Assembly: GCA_024516155.1 (NCBI GenBank)
Contig: JAJJXM010000033.1
Coordinates: 1 to 64,000, forward strand
From: Pyronema omphalodes
Taxonomy: Eukaryota > Ascomycota > Pezizomycetes > Pezizales > Pyronemataceae
Reading direction: 5' to 3'
Length of the DNA stretch: 64,000 nt
Position numbers and translations under genes: made by a program. The notes beneath the pieces were generated by a model. The model was given only the letters and a program-made list of their open reading frames with translations. It was not told the DNA's origin and did not search any database. Positions 18,800 to 31,715 of this stretch are shown here, piece by piece (positions within the stretch are counted from its first letter, which is position 1; the number at the start of each line of letters is the position of its first letter).

Positions 18800-20307
18800 C
18801 TCTTAACCACCATCACCAAAAGTGGTTGACCAAAGCCAGGCAACAGCATGCTCGTCTGGCAAGGCTTTGTCGTGCTCAGGGACTCCCTCCGGGGAGCACT
18901 GCTAATCTGCAGAAGGCGGTAGTCCAGTCAGTGGCTATGTATGGCGCTGAGATTAACGCAGTCCGGCGCCTAAAAGGCAAGAGCTCGGGACGCACTGCTC
19001 GGCTGCAACTGCTCCTTAATAAGCAAGCACGAGCGGTCACGGGGTGCTTCAAAACGACCCCACTCGGATTCTTGATGGCTGAAAGTGCCGTACGCCCAGC
19101 GGAAGCGCTCATCAAAGGCCGAGAAGCAAAATTTCGGTCACGCCTTCTCACTCGCCCCCGCCCCGCCCCCCCCTCGACCGGCACTCAACCGTCCCCGACC
19201 GCTGCGGCTATCACTCGGCTGGTTAAACGCACGGAAAAAGCATGTGGATTCGATGCAGTCGAAAATGTCACAATCCCCGACCGCTTTCGTCGCTTCCCCG
19301 TGGTGATCGCACCCAGGGCTGAAGCTGAAACCTTCGCCCGGAATTGGAGAAACCTCACGTCCACGACATGCATCTGGACAGATGGCTCTCGAATGGAGGG
19401 ACATACGGGAGCGGGAGTAGTCCGCTACATCAACGGAGCCTTTCGTTCTTCCCAGCACTACTTGGGTCGTCATACGGAGGTGTTTGACGCCGAGCTCTAT
19501 GCCATCTGGCGAGGGCTCAAGGAGTTCCATTCCAATCACTTTTGGGACCCCAACTCGAATACCAAAGCGATCGTTTTTTCGGACGCCCAGGCTGCCCTCA
19601 AGCGTCTGGAGTCTGACACCCCCGGTCCCGGCCAGGAGCTTGCCAAACTTATCTCCCGCGAAGCCTACTACCTCCTCTTTGACTCCGGTATCGACGTGGA
19701 ATTCCATTGGATCCCGGGCCACAGCGATATCCCCGAAAACGAGGAAGCGGATCGAGTAGCTAAGGAAGCGTCGAAGCATCGCTGCGACTCCCGTATGCTC
19801 AAACGGTGTGACGACCCAGTGTGTGCTGTTCCGGCGTGGGCTTCCCTGGCGCACCTCAACCGGATCGCAACGGAAACGACATCAACTATCACTCGTCGCT
19901 GGATTAAGCAACAAACAGCGACCAGCCGTTCCTTCCGCCCCCGCCAAAAATGGGGAATCCGCCCTGAATTGGTTTCCCTCCCCAAACGCCGAGCAGCTGT
20001 GTTCCTCCAGCTTGCTTCAGGCCACGCCCTCATCGGCACCCATCTGGTGCGCGTTAAGAAAAAAGAGTCGGACCGGTGCTGGTGGTGCCAGTCGGAAAAA
20101 AGACAAACCAGAGGCCATTTGTTTGGAGAATGCCCCCGCTGGCGAAAGGAGTTCAAGACGTTGAAAGAGGAGGTTGAGAGAATACGGGGACGGAGGGGAA
20201 GGCCGAGAGGAAGGCTTAAGGTGGTGGATTTATTTAGGGACGATCGACTCACGAAAGCGATCTTGGAATTTTTATCTGCAACGGAGATAGGCAGAAGATA
20301 CGTATAG
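18800..20307 (+). pseudogene. LINE ORF2 C-terminal fragment: RT end, RNase H, zinc knuckle
   Basis: The reading frame enters from the B2 LTR at 18800 and is open to the stop at 20307. An N-terminal stretch matches the post-RT region of LINE ORF2 (VVQSVAMYGAEI, KQARAVTGCFKTTP). A ribonuclease H domain follows, with its four acidic positions in IWTDGSRMEG, FDAELYAIW, VFSDAQAAL and NEEADRVAKEA. A C-terminal CCHC knuckle, CWWCQSEK..H..C, precedes the stop. Without the endonuclease and RT core it cannot act alone. The frame itself looks undamaged, so the LINE was probably young when B inserted. Confidence 0.85.
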
Positions 20308-20621
20308 GCATGGGCAGAAGGGCCAGGTGCTTGGAGGGCGAATTGTAAATTTTTTTTCATTACTTTTCTTTTGATTTTCACGGTTTTTTCTTTTTAGTTA
20401 TAAGAGGGGAAGGTGTGAGCGATACGGGGGACTGTCAGGTTTCGGCTGGGGCTTGGGATTTTTTGTTTCTTTTTGGGTGTTTCTTTATTTACTTATCTTT
20501 TCGGGGACGTCACGGGGAGCAGGAGATTGGGGAGCCTCTTTAGGTGGTCTCGGCCACGAGGACAGGAAAAACGGATTTAGTTTCCCGCATAGGCCTTAAA
20601 GGCCTCGAACGGTGTATGATT

Positions 20622-20647
20622 AAAATCAAATCAAATCAAATCAAAAA
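20622..20647 (+). repeat. TCAAA repeat tail of the LINE
   Basis: Four to five copies of (T)CAAA follow the LINE 3' UTR. They mark the 3' end made during target-primed reverse transcription. Host sequence starts after this point. Confidence 0.75.
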
Positions 20648-22159
20648 ATTATAGGACTCCGAAATTTAGGAGGGATGAACCATAAATACTTTAATTATGA
20701 ACATGTGAAAAATCTGGAGATTGTAATAGAGAAGGATAGTTTAAACCTGATACCATCATAGGTTGTCGAAGGATCATCCGATCTTCCCACGTTTCGCACG
20801 GACGATGATGAGCATCAAGGCTGGGTCTTTGTAAACCATTACTTCATCTGGATTATCCTTCTTCATACGGAATAGATTACAAATATTAGTGTATCACCTA
20901 GTGTGTATATGAGATGGTATGCATTTTTAACATGGGGTCCGAAGCACCCTTTCCTTCGGCCCCTCCAGAGGTTATATGTCATGGGGGGGATCATTCCGGA
21001 TATATTTATCTTTAACTCTGTATAGTGTTTGGAATTGGAAATCCGAAAACTTGTCTTTCTTGCTGAAAAATCCGTGGATAACTATTGTCCCTGTAATTGA
21101 ACGGAATCAGGCTGCTGAATTATGTTGCTGGCTGTGTGTTTCTTCATCTTAACCCGAGATTTCCAACTTAACTATACTTCAGGCTATGCATAGTCGTTAG
21201 AATATTCATCAGCCTTAATCCATTGCCACAAAACAGGATTCATACTCTTAACGAGAAACAAGCCACCGGAATCACACTGCATCAGTGCTGGATGTTTTGC
21301 TTCATCCGATGCCTAAATTGGTTTCTTACGGCGAAATGCGACATTCTATATACCTTTTTACCGTTAGGATACCCACGATAGGCTCTGTACAATACATTAG
21401 GACTTATCTTCAAAAACAAACCCTAGTCGTAACACATGGCATCCAATTTTGGATGATCTGAAGGCTCCTGTATTCATGTGGTTATCAACCCGATGGATGG
21501 TACACAACGTGGCTTCTAGCTCCGAACTCCCATACTCCGGGATGAACAGATAAACTGTGGTACCTGATATGTCGCGAAATTCACCATTTGAGACGTATGG
21601 CCGCCGCGGCGGAGAAATAACGGCTGGCAGTGTATGCATGGGAGTTTTAAAAGGCGCATCTTAAGTAGATTGTTGTATGGATTACCTCGCTTATGTGCGA
21701 CAAGATAGAAACAGTAGTCCTAATGGCCCCATCTTAGGTCTAGCTACTAGGTGGAACATCTTTATGCGCACCGGTGATGGAAGCGACGGTGGTATTGTGA
21801 TGCTGTCGTTCGCTGTCCCATTTAAGTCCACATTAACAATGACGGCTGCAGATACGTTAGCAGATCATCTCCTATCCAGGATTCACTACTTCAATGATTT
21901 TCCTACATATCTTATATTCGGCACATGAAACCTGACTTTAAGTTTCCATTGTTTCGTTTTTCTCCATTAAAGCCCCGCAGATCACTCACACCCTGCATCC
22001 TGAGCACCCTATACTCCTACAGCAGCGTCAGAATCCCGAAGGCACGGCATAGCATGAGTAGAGTGAGGATCATATATTCTATAATATATCCTCTCTCCTC
22101 ATCTTCCAAACTTTTTCGGCTCCGAAAATATTAAATCAACACCTTTGACAGCCTGAGTA
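20648..22159. other. Intergenic, no supported gene
   Basis: AT-rich sequence between the LINE tail and the rhodopsin-domain gene. The short ORFs (for example near 21400-21640 and 21677-21928) have no recognisable domain and no splice pattern that extends them. Confidence 0.5.
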
Positions 22160-23433
22160 ATGGCAGAGCCATCAGGCACCCCAACATTGGGTGCAACACT
22201 TGCAGGACAGCGTGGTGTACCGGTTATACCGATGGGACCTATTGAAGATAGATCAAAGGATGTGATCTCGGTAACGATTGCAATGGTGGTGCCGGCGATT
22301 GTCATTGTGGCGATGAGGCTTTGGGTCAGAGCGAGTATTGTGGGAAAGCTGGGAGCGGATGATTGGTGTATTATGGCCGCTGCGGTAAGTTACAATTTAA
22401 ACTTTCCGAGATATCCCAAAACTGATTCTGATGAAGATTTTCTCTGTGGCGATGGGATCTATGGTTATCATGTCCGCGCAACATGGAGCCGGAAAACACA
22501 TGAAGGATATTGAACCGCTGGATATTTCTTTGGCGTTGAAGTATAACTTCATCTCACAGGTCTTTGCAGTGCCTTGTATGATGATGGTTAAAGTTAGTAT
22601 CGGGATGTTTCTTTTACGACTGGCTTCGACGAAGATGTACCGGAATATTTGTTTGGGATTTATTGTCATTATGACGGCTTATTCGACAGCTTCGACTTTT
22701 TCAATCATCTTTCAGTGCCTGCCGATTGAGTTTACTTGGGATACAACCGTTCCTGGAGGGAAGTGTTTGGCGCCGGCTGTACGAGTAAACCTTGGAAAGA
22801 GTTATTCGATCATCTGCGCTGCTTCAGATTTCTTTATAGTCATTCTTCCGGTATGTTAGGAGATTAGAAAGACCAGGAGTCGAGCTAACGAGATTGAAGA
22901 TTGCAATGCTATGGAATGTCCAAATCAAGAGACGCCAGCGGTTTATGATCTGCGGAGTTCTCGGTGTTGGAACATTTGCCGCCGCTGCCTCCATTGTAAA
23001 AACAACTTTCATCAACAAATATGGAGCCACTGGTGATTTCCTCTGGGATTCTGTCGATGTTTCATCATGGACAACTATCGAAAACAATGTTGCTATTCTG
23101 AGTGCCAGTATGCCCGCTCTCAAGCCGCTAGTTACAAGGATCCTACAATCGACGATTTACTCAAAGTCCCAAGGTTCGAAGGATTTGATATCTGGGCACA
23201 AGTTGTCTCAACTCCGTAGAGATGGATCTGCGGGTATGAGCTCGAGGAGTGGAGGTATTACAACCAATATTCACGTGGGGCATAAAATTCATCGTTCGTT
23301 AGATAACGAGAGTGAGGAGAGAATTTTTGGAATCTCCAAAAGTACTGAGATGAGGGTGGATGTTGAGACAATCTCTAACAACAGTGCTGATTTGGGAGTA
23401 CGGCAGTCAGACGTGAATAGGGTACGGAATTAA
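22160..23433 (+). CDS. Fungal rhodopsin-domain integral membrane protein (PTH11-like, no CFEM)
   Basis: Three exons, 22160-22384, 22437-22850 and 22900-23433, join in phase 0 at both introns (52 and 49 nt, GTAAGT and GTATGT donors, CTGAT/CTAAC branch points) to give 390 aa. The protein has about seven hydrophobic segments, starting with VISVTIAMVVPAIVIVAMRL, and the GADDWCIM motif typical of fungal rhodopsin-domain proteins. The tail of about 110 residues is Ser-rich and polar, so probably cytoplasmic. There is no N-terminal CFEM Cys domain. Members are plasma membrane proteins, some acting as putative G-protein-coupled receptors. The ligand is unknown. Confidence 0.82.
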
Positions 23434-25608
23434 TGGTTTAACGGAGTCATTTTGTATGATTATTGTATTCTTGAAAAGGTTTTAGACGGCCTGGAATTCC
23501 AGACTTTCCCTTAAGTAAAGTACTGACGGCTTTCATGTAAAACAAGAAAGACAATTAATTGTAAATCACGTTGTAAATATCTTCATCTTCACCGCGTACG
23601 TATGCAGATTCTTACTCCTATTCCCATGCCGAATCTCGGATGTCCGTTGCCTCAGTCGCAGTCTTCAAGATGTTCCCAGTCATTCATTATTGCCATCCTC
23701 AGATAGAAACAATGCAGGGATATTGGCATGCAGTTCAACTTCGGCTTGTGATTGCTCGACGAGGCTGAAACCTCTGGGAAATTCTACCCAGAGAATTGTT
23801 TACGAAATTCTTCAGACGTGGCCCCCAGCATCACAGATGGAGCTGTATTCGTCAGTGCCTGATGGATTAGGGCAGTTATCTGGGGCTCCGGGAGCGGGCA
23901 TGGCCCGCTCTGGAAGTTGATAGACTCCCCGGCCACCTTGTTCCTCCGGTGAATACCGTGGATATTTCTGGTGTGATATGATTTTAAGCGGAGTGGAGCG
24001 CATGCCATGGAATAAACGAGCAATGATGCTTTCATGAAACCGTTATTGAAACCCATTGATTTTCGGAAGAATACCTTAAGATTTCCATCTTTTTTCTATT
24101 CGCAGTTCTTATTCTGATCACCGAATTCCATTCATGCGTTTTTATGATTCAGGGCTTTAAACGTCCAAACCGTCCAATTAATTGATGAGAAGCGTCGAGA
24201 TAACTCGGATCATCGGGGGCCGCTCGGTCCGACTCATATGATAGAAATAGGAAGCTTTCTGGAAGGATGCAAAGCGTATTCGTTCCTGCGTAAACTTAGC
24301 GGCGCGCCATCTCCGTAGCGCTTATTAGGAGCTACTGTAGGACTTTATTACAACGCTGCAGAATGCCCGAATTGGACTCTCGTGAAGAATTATTGATTAT
24401 TGACTCGTCAATTCTCTTCATCCATAATCATCGATTTTGATTTGGGAGGTATGTAATGCCTAACCTCAAGAGGTTGTTTGGCAAGTTTTGACGCCAATAT
24501 CAATCATCAGCCCATAATGTCAACCCCGGCAAAACCGAACCTTGTAGACTGCGGTGGGCTTTTCGGTACAAGCTTGCCGCGACGTTTTATCGGAGCTGAA
24601 GAATCTTCAGAATCCTCACCGCAATTAACTTCATTATGCGACTTCCTGTTCAAGTTCCCCCGTGGGCTCGGTTAAGAATGGTCGTGGCGCATATACATTC
24701 ACGTTTCATTTGTTTCCAACAAGCTTTTCCATGCATACATCAGCATCTAGAAACCCCAGTTGGGCCAGGAACTCAAGAAACGCTTTGCATTAGCCTCCAC
24801 AATCCTCTTCATGCAGAGTGGCTGATTGCTAAATGGAATTTTGTTACAGAAGTTAGTTGAGCGAGAAATATCCATAGAGTACCTGCATACGGCCCCACAT
24901 TTGGGTAGTAGTGGACTATCCGCCATGACAATGAGTGGGGTCGGTTGCTGTCTTGATGGCTGGTAGAAAGGACGAGAGGAGGTTTTACCTCGTATTTGCG
25001 TGAAGAAATACTCCTAGCTTACTATTTGTCTTCAATCTATTGTCGTTAGTGATTGGTACAAAATACGGATCAAACGTTATTGACCCCGTTGACGAAACGT
25101 GGCGTACAATCCGATGGGTAAATATTTTATCCGGTGGAAGATGTTGGACTACATTATCTGAGTCTATAGGTATGAATAAAAGTCAGCTTATTCTTTCCGT
25201 CTCAAACAAATATTATTCCTTACGAAGAAATAAAAGATTGCGCGCTTGAATTAGACGCAGGTTGGCTGTGACGAAGTTCACATTTACCAACGCAATCTTT
25301 CATCTCGCTTCTCTCTCTATCCTAGAAGAAGTTCTAACACGCTTATGCATCCTCTAATCCATTTCCCAAATGATCTTCAAATCTTGAGGCTGTAATAGTG
25401 TAAAGACCCACTCCTAGGCTAATAGGAACCTGATCTACCGACCGAAAATCATCCCGTTCTCGCTCCGATGTAGCCGATCTCAATAACTGTAGGAACGGCG
25501 GAACTTTAGAACTGTTAAAATACCATTGCCATTCCTCGCTACTGTTCTGAGAATCATTCCTTCTTTTGTTCAAGCTTCTCTAGTATCTGGCTTTGGCTTT
25601 TAAGAAAA
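23434..25608. other. Intergenic, no supported gene
   Basis: No ORF in this stretch of about 2.2 kb shows a domain, signal peptide or consistent splice model. It probably contains the 3' end of the upstream gene and the promoter of the tyrosinase gene. Confidence 0.5.
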
Positions 25609-26888
25609 ATGCGTTTCCTCCCGCTCATAGCCGTTTTCGTTGGCCTTACTGCCGCGGTTCCACTCGCCGAAAACCTCCCCAGAGATGACAATAACGAAGT
25701 TGAATCCTCAGCAGCAAAAATTTGTCGTAGACCTATTGTGCGGAAAGAATGGTACGTATTATGCATCTCAAAGACTCCTCAATCATCAAGGAATCACCCA
25801 AACGGAATAAGCCATCACTTGTTTCCACTCCACACAAGGCTAACAAGAGGCACCCAGGCGCACTCTCTCCATCCCCGAACGAAAACACTACCTCGAGGCT
25901 GTCCTTTGCCTAACCAAAAAGCCCTCCAAAGCCCCCTCCGACGCCGCTCCAGGTGCCCGCCATCGTTACGATGATTTCAACGCCGTCCATATTCTCATGA
26001 GCGATGGATTTCTTACCGGTACTGGCGGTGTTCATATGGTCGGTTTTTTCCTGCACTGGCACCGCTACTTCGTCGCTACCTACGAACGAGCTTTGCGTCA
26101 TGAATGTGGTTACACCGGTGCTCAACCCTACTGGAATTGGTCCATCGATGCAGACTCCGGGTTGCCTATGGAGAAATGGCCTATATATAATCCTGAATAC
26201 GGATTCGGAGGTAATGGTCCTTATACAACGGATCATAATGCGACTGTCAGCTGGCCTTACCAAGCTGGACAAACTGGTGGCGGTTGTGTATCTAATGGAC
26301 CGTTTGTGAATATGACGGTCAATGTTGGGCCGGGACAACAGGTTGAGTATAATCCACATTGCTTGCATAGAGGGTTGAATCCGGATACCATACCGGCACT
26401 TAAAAAGGAAAAGACGGATGCTGCGTTGTTGAAGGAAAGTTTTGTGGAGTTTGATACTGCAGTACAAGGAGCACAAGATATGAAACCTGAGGATGGAATC
26501 AAAATATTTCATGGAGCGGGACACTATGCGCAAGGAGGGGACTCTACCGATTTTATCTCTAGCACATCTGGTAAGTTTCAAGTTTTGCAAGAACTTGAAC
26601 AATTGAGAGTGATTATTGATGACTGATAATGGTGATACAGAACCCATCTTCTGGTTACATCATGCATACATTGACTACCTTTACTGGCAATGGCAGCAGA
26701 AAAATCCTAAAGTACGATTGAGTGAGGTTGGAGGAGTGAGGTTGCCTTTCAACCCTAGCGGAGGCAACGTCACACTGGATCAACCGCTCAATCTGAAGTG
26801 GGAGGCGGACACCATTCCCCTAAGTAGGGTAATGGATATTCGGGGCTTGGGTAAGAATGGAGGAGTGCTTTGTTATGATTATGAGTAA
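25609..26888 (+). CDS. Secreted tyrosinase / catechol-oxidase-type copper protein
   Basis: Three exons, 25609-25751, 25858-26570 and 26641-26888, give 367 aa. The introns are 106 nt (GTACGT..GGCTAAC..CAG) and 70 nt (GTAAGT..CAG). A signal peptide covers about residues 1-17 (MRFLPLIAVFVGLTAAVP). The CuA site has H92, H107 and H116 in the motifs AVHILM and VHMVGFFLHWHRYF. The CuB site has HGAGHYA and EPIFWLHHAYIDYLYWQ. The C-terminus ends LCYDYE, as in short secreted fungal family members of 370-400 aa. The family oxidises phenols or catechols with O2 and has type-3 copper. Whether it hydroxylates monophenols cannot be told from sequence. Confidence 0.88.
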
Positions 26889-29341
26889 CCCTCTGGGTTA
26901 AAGCTCGAGATTGAATTGTGACAGGAGACTATGATTGTAAATTACGTTAATAGTACTGTATGTATTGGTAATCTCGGGTTCAACTACATCAAAGCGTCTG
27001 GTCTGCTTTGAGTTTTTATTGAGTCAATTAATTCCAAACATTTATATACGACTCAATTGGTTAAAGATACCCGAACGTGTGAGGTATCGCTTCAGTCCCA
27101 ATCGTACTGATCAACCACGAGTGATATCTTGGTGCGACAACATTAATCACTGTGTATCCCAAGAGCTTTAGCTTCAGTCCATTATCGCCACTTTGAATCT
27201 AAGGAACAACTTTTTCTAATACCATTTCTATTCCTCCCGCATATCGCATTCGATGGCCGCATCTGCTGTCTCAGGTCGCCTCAAACCCCCACCGTATATT
27301 CCGCGCATCTCAGCCACTTTGGTTGTGCATAAGACACATGTATTTCATAACTGAAGTAGCGTACCAAACTGTACATATCCAGCTATACTCATAGAGTACA
27401 TATGACACGCGCCAGCCCTGCATCAGGCGGTGCATCATTCGTATATTCGCATCATTTTCAGCGCGCCTCCCGGTGGCGTGCATCTCGTGTGTTGTATGCA
27501 TATGGCGCCATACGGTCTTCGTATTGATTTGCCATACCTCGCCTCATGAGTGCGTCTGTATGTATCCAGGGCCGTCGTGTACCCCACATTCTCTTTGTGG
27601 ACTGACTTCTCCACAATCTGATGATCGTTTAAGCTTCGTAAATCATGGTTCTGTGGACTACTATATTCCAAGCCCCGTAACTTCAGTCTTCATAACTGCG
27701 CTTATCTGGCTTCGCTGGTTTTGCGGTAGAGTACAGACCAGGTTGCGGACCACATTGATCCTGATTATTTCAGAGGTCTTGGTGTCCATCTCATGTATGA
27801 AGCTGTGGAATCTTGGTATTGAGCTTAATACAGCGTGGGGGTCTGTCCAGTAGCTCGAACGTTATTGCAGCTCAGACGCAGGTGTAAGGTTTTAGTTGGA
27901 CTCCACGGTAATTATTGGTTTAGTTTCCTATATCATGTTTCGGGTCATAAACTTTGTTACGTCGCTGCGCTTATGATGCGCTCATGTATCACCATAGTAC
28001 TCTTGTCGTCTGCAATTCCGCGCGCTGAGCTCCGTTTCATCTGTTAAGTAACACCTTCTTTCGTCGCTTGGTATCGGGTTTCATGTCAGCTGGGCTTCGC
28101 TGATGATTCAGTAAGCTTTATTGAGCTTCGCTTATTGCGTATCTCTCCCCAAGATGGTATATCCGGAGTAAAGGAAGAAGCTTAAGATGGAAAATAAGGC
28201 TGGCCATTAAGCAATGTTATTATGTAAACTGAACTCATATTAGCTGTAAAGGCTCCAAAAGAGTACAGAAGATGCGCGCGCATGGTACGCCCTGAATTAA
28301 GCGAGTACCGAATTCTATGCGATGTGTTGTGAGGTACGGGAGAGACAAAACATCGTGTAGGATACCTTAGGTAGTTCCTCATCTGAATCTTGAGCTGCAT
28401 AAATATCGTACTTTTCCTGTGCTTCGTTGCTTCTTCTGGTTCTTCGAGCCTATGCTTACGCCTATAGATGGTCTTCGTTCCCTCTTTTGCTTCTTTGCGC
28501 TTATACTGCAAGTCTGCAGAAATCTCATATCATGCCGTATATATTTCCTCATATACTAGTTTTTTCCGAGTATCATGCGCTCTTGACTCAGCTTCGGCCG
28601 ATATCAAAACTTTCATGCCCTCCATCTAGTAACCGACTTTGGTCGACATGTCAGACGTCTTTTCTAGCTTTAGAAGCTGGACTGCAAAGTCTGCAAACAG
28701 TATGCTGTGTTGCAGCATCTGATGTCGTGCATGCATCGTGACGTGACAAAGAAGGCAACGGAGATGCTTTTGATATGATGCCGAGACGGAATGATCATGA
28801 ACCTGCGTCATGGTTGCTTCCAGCTTCAACTTCGGTAGAGCCGATGTAGATATCTGAAGCTGGTGTTAAGTTCCGCAAACGAAATGGAGTCGGCGCATAA
28901 ATTGATAACTATGCATTGACGTTTGGAATGTAGATCCATGTGTATTATCGTGAGATCAACTCGGGTGTAGATTTCCTGTCAAAAGAATTAACATCAGGCC
29001 AAAATCTTCAAGCCATAACCTGTTTTCAATGATAGGTGCTTCTCTGTAGTGGATCCTACGTGAGTGCCTCCATTAATCATACTCTCTGCATTCATGCATA
29101 TTTCTTTTTCATCCCATCCTGATTCCGCTACTCAGTATCTTTTGTCTCCATTGCGCCGCTGAGTGTCAGTAATTTACCGATGTGCTTCCAAAACCTCGAT
29201 TCATAACTCCCCGTGGCCGCGCCGTATTAAATGAAGTCTTAAATGCGGGGTAAATGAATAGTTCTCTAAATATTCGGGGGTTCGGAATATGTAGAACACA
29301 GTCATGCAGTTCACCCCCCTCCCCCCCCCCCTGGCGCCTCC

Positions 29342-29378
<37 letters not shown>

Positions 29379-31715
29379 GAAAGAAAGAAAGGAAAGGAAA
29401 AAGAAATACACGGGAATGACATCAAGGTACTTGGATGACGTTCCACAATCCGGGAGTTTGGGTACAGCACACATTTGTACCTAGAACACCAAGATAGCTA
29501 GCGCGTCAGAATTAGAGGCTTTCCTACAATCCTAACAATAATTACAGACCTGAGTAACGATAAAAAATTGTCGTCTACCTTAACCCAGCCCCTTTTTCAC
29601 CATCAAATCATTCTATCGAAGGGAAAATTCAACGTACATTTCTGTGCGTCCCTTGAAGCTCAAATTTAACAGGCAATCAATATTCTGCGGGAGAGAGGTG
29701 GTGAAGCGCTGAACTTCGAAACTGCTGCTGCATGGGTGTTCGAACTCCAATCATAAAGCGTAAGAGCAAGACCGAATGGTCGATAATCATGGTTTGATCT
29801 GTCTGGATCAAACACAAAATTCTGGGAAATCTAGAACTCGCTGTTTGCTCTAACGCTGACCGTTTAGATGTGAACAGAATGTGTGCTCACCATAAAATGG
29901 CTACAAACAGTGCTAATGCAACCCCCGTACACTTCTATGGTGACCCTGATACCAACCCACCAGTTTTTGTTTTACACCGGACCCGGCGATTCCTTTATCG
30001 TCATTCTACTTACCTGAACCAAAAGTAGATTATCATAGATAACCACCATACAAACGCACATGATTCAGAAAGATTCCGCCAGTGTTTCTCCGAGTTTCAG
30101 AAAATATACAACCTACACGGTATCCAGCTTTGAAACACATACAATCTCCATGAGACCTGTTTCCGTGTTAGTATTCGGAAAGATCAATAAGGTATCACAC
30201 AAGATCCCGATCCTAAAGCATATCTCATACATCCATAGCTCTAGAACCCATCATAGTGTGAGAAAAACCAACAGTGCTGATGGTAATACACTATCAGCCA
30301 TACCGATGCCGTTGAAGTTCCGAAACAAACCGGGTGTGTTGACTCCGAGTCTACAATTCTACGACAAAACAGAATTCCTCGATGAAATTCATAGATAACA
30401 CCCGCTCTGAAACCTTCAAGCTTTCTACATACCATCCTCTTGGAATTTCCTAATGTTGTGCTGGCAAAAATGCACAAAGCTGCTTCCCGACCTGCTTACA
30501 ACCCGGGACCAGGACTACGGGCCAGAGATACCAAAGACTTCACTTACCATTCGTTCATTGAAGCTTCGAGCTGCAAATGTCGTGTCTCGGGTTGTCGCTG
30601 GTAATCACTCTTCTGGATTTCAGCGGAATGTTAAGGCTGTGTTCAAAGGAGTTGGTCCAGGCGTAGGTTGTGGCTGATTATGCGAAGGCATCCCGCAGTA
30701 TGGTTAAGCAGAAGCGGAAGCAGCGCTGTGCAGAGCTCGGGAAGGTAAGAAGCGGGCTGAGAAGGCAGAGGGAAAACCATTTCCGGACGTGCTGAAGCAG
30801 AAAAAAAGACAGAGAGTTAGTGACTGTCACTCCAAGAGGAAGAATATTATGAAGGAGTTGTTTTGGGGGATTAAAAAAGTTGGGAAAGAAAGAGCAAAGA
30901 AGACTGTCCGTGTAGATTATCGTTAGTCATGTAATTATTTGTTAGAATCGTCGGATTTTCTCTTTAGGTTCTATCGTGGTTTGCTGCTGGGGTAAGTGGA
31001 GACAATGTTTTGAACTTGAGTCAACTTGTGGACTCGATCAGGCGTTAAATTCCGAGTTGAATCACCGAGTCGTCTCGGCTCATCCCCATCACGAGGGTCG
31101 CGGGATGCTCCCTACCCATGCGGCTGCATGAGATGAAGTGCAGAAAAGTTTTTGTTCCGTGCTTTGTACTGTGCAGATGGCCAGGGGACGGGTTGAGTTG
31201 ATGAGGTTGCGCTGGCATGTTGTTTTCCCGGGTTTTCTGACTGTCACAGCTTTTATGTGGACACGGGACGGGAGCTTGATATATTAACTGCAGCTTATTT
31301 TGGTCTTCTGAGTGTAGAACAAAGGAGAGACGAAACCTACGCTGAGACAGCTTGTGCGGAAAGGTCTTTTGATAATCGCGAGAAACCCTTAAAAGCTTAT
31401 TTTGGCGGATGGCTTGAAACTGAAGTTGCAAACCTGTTACACGTGATTGGACGGGGTAGCAAAATATAGTACCCAAAACACCAAAAGGCATCATTAAATT
31501 GATCCATCCACCAAAAAGCCGTAGAACTATTAGATACATGAAAAATGAACGATGGTTGATGCGCAAATTAAGAAACCTTTAAACGAGAGTCCCAACCTGA
31601 CCAAAGAAAAGAAGCGCCCAGCTAGCCGCGGAAAACCCAAAAAGATCCCAAAACCCAAAAAGAAAACCACGTTACCCCTAGAAAACCAATCACTATTCAT
31701 GATGCGGTGTCTCAA
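26889..31715. other. Long gene-poor stretch
   Basis: About 4.8 kb with no supported gene. It contains an A(35) tract at about 29343-29377 preceded by a C-rich run, and a short Lys-rich open frame at 30708-30926 with no convincing start. Much of it may be decayed repeat sequence, but I see no recognisable transposon protein. Confidence 0.5.
29343..29377 (+). repeat. Poly(A) tract of about 35 bases
   Basis: An uninterrupted run of A follows CCCCCCTCCCCCCCCCCCTGG. It could be a plain simple repeat or the tail of an old retroposed sequence. No coding or LINE-like sequence is recognisable beside it. Confidence 0.8.

Larger units (their letters stand above)
18800..20647 (+). mobile_element. 3' part of a Tad/I-like LINE (non-LTR retrotransposon)
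   Basis: This is the 3' portion of a LINE interrupted by element B. It holds the C-terminal end of ORF2 (18800-20307), a 3' UTR (20308-20621) and a short tail of TCAAA repeats (20622-20647), typical of I/Tad-like elements. The endonuclease and RT core are absent and should lie left of the window if the nested-insertion reading is right. Confidence 0.85.

Noticed and set aside
27435..28741. Several ORFs of 100-126 codons between the tyrosinase and aldolase genes
   Set aside because: Composition is non-coding-like, frames overlap on both strands, and no domain or intron pattern is seen.
30708..30926. Lys-rich open frame (AEKAEGKPFPDV.. KERAKKTVRVDYR) that could be a last exon
   Set aside because: No convincing start or splice partner upstream and no recognisable family; basic low-complexity frames arise by chance.
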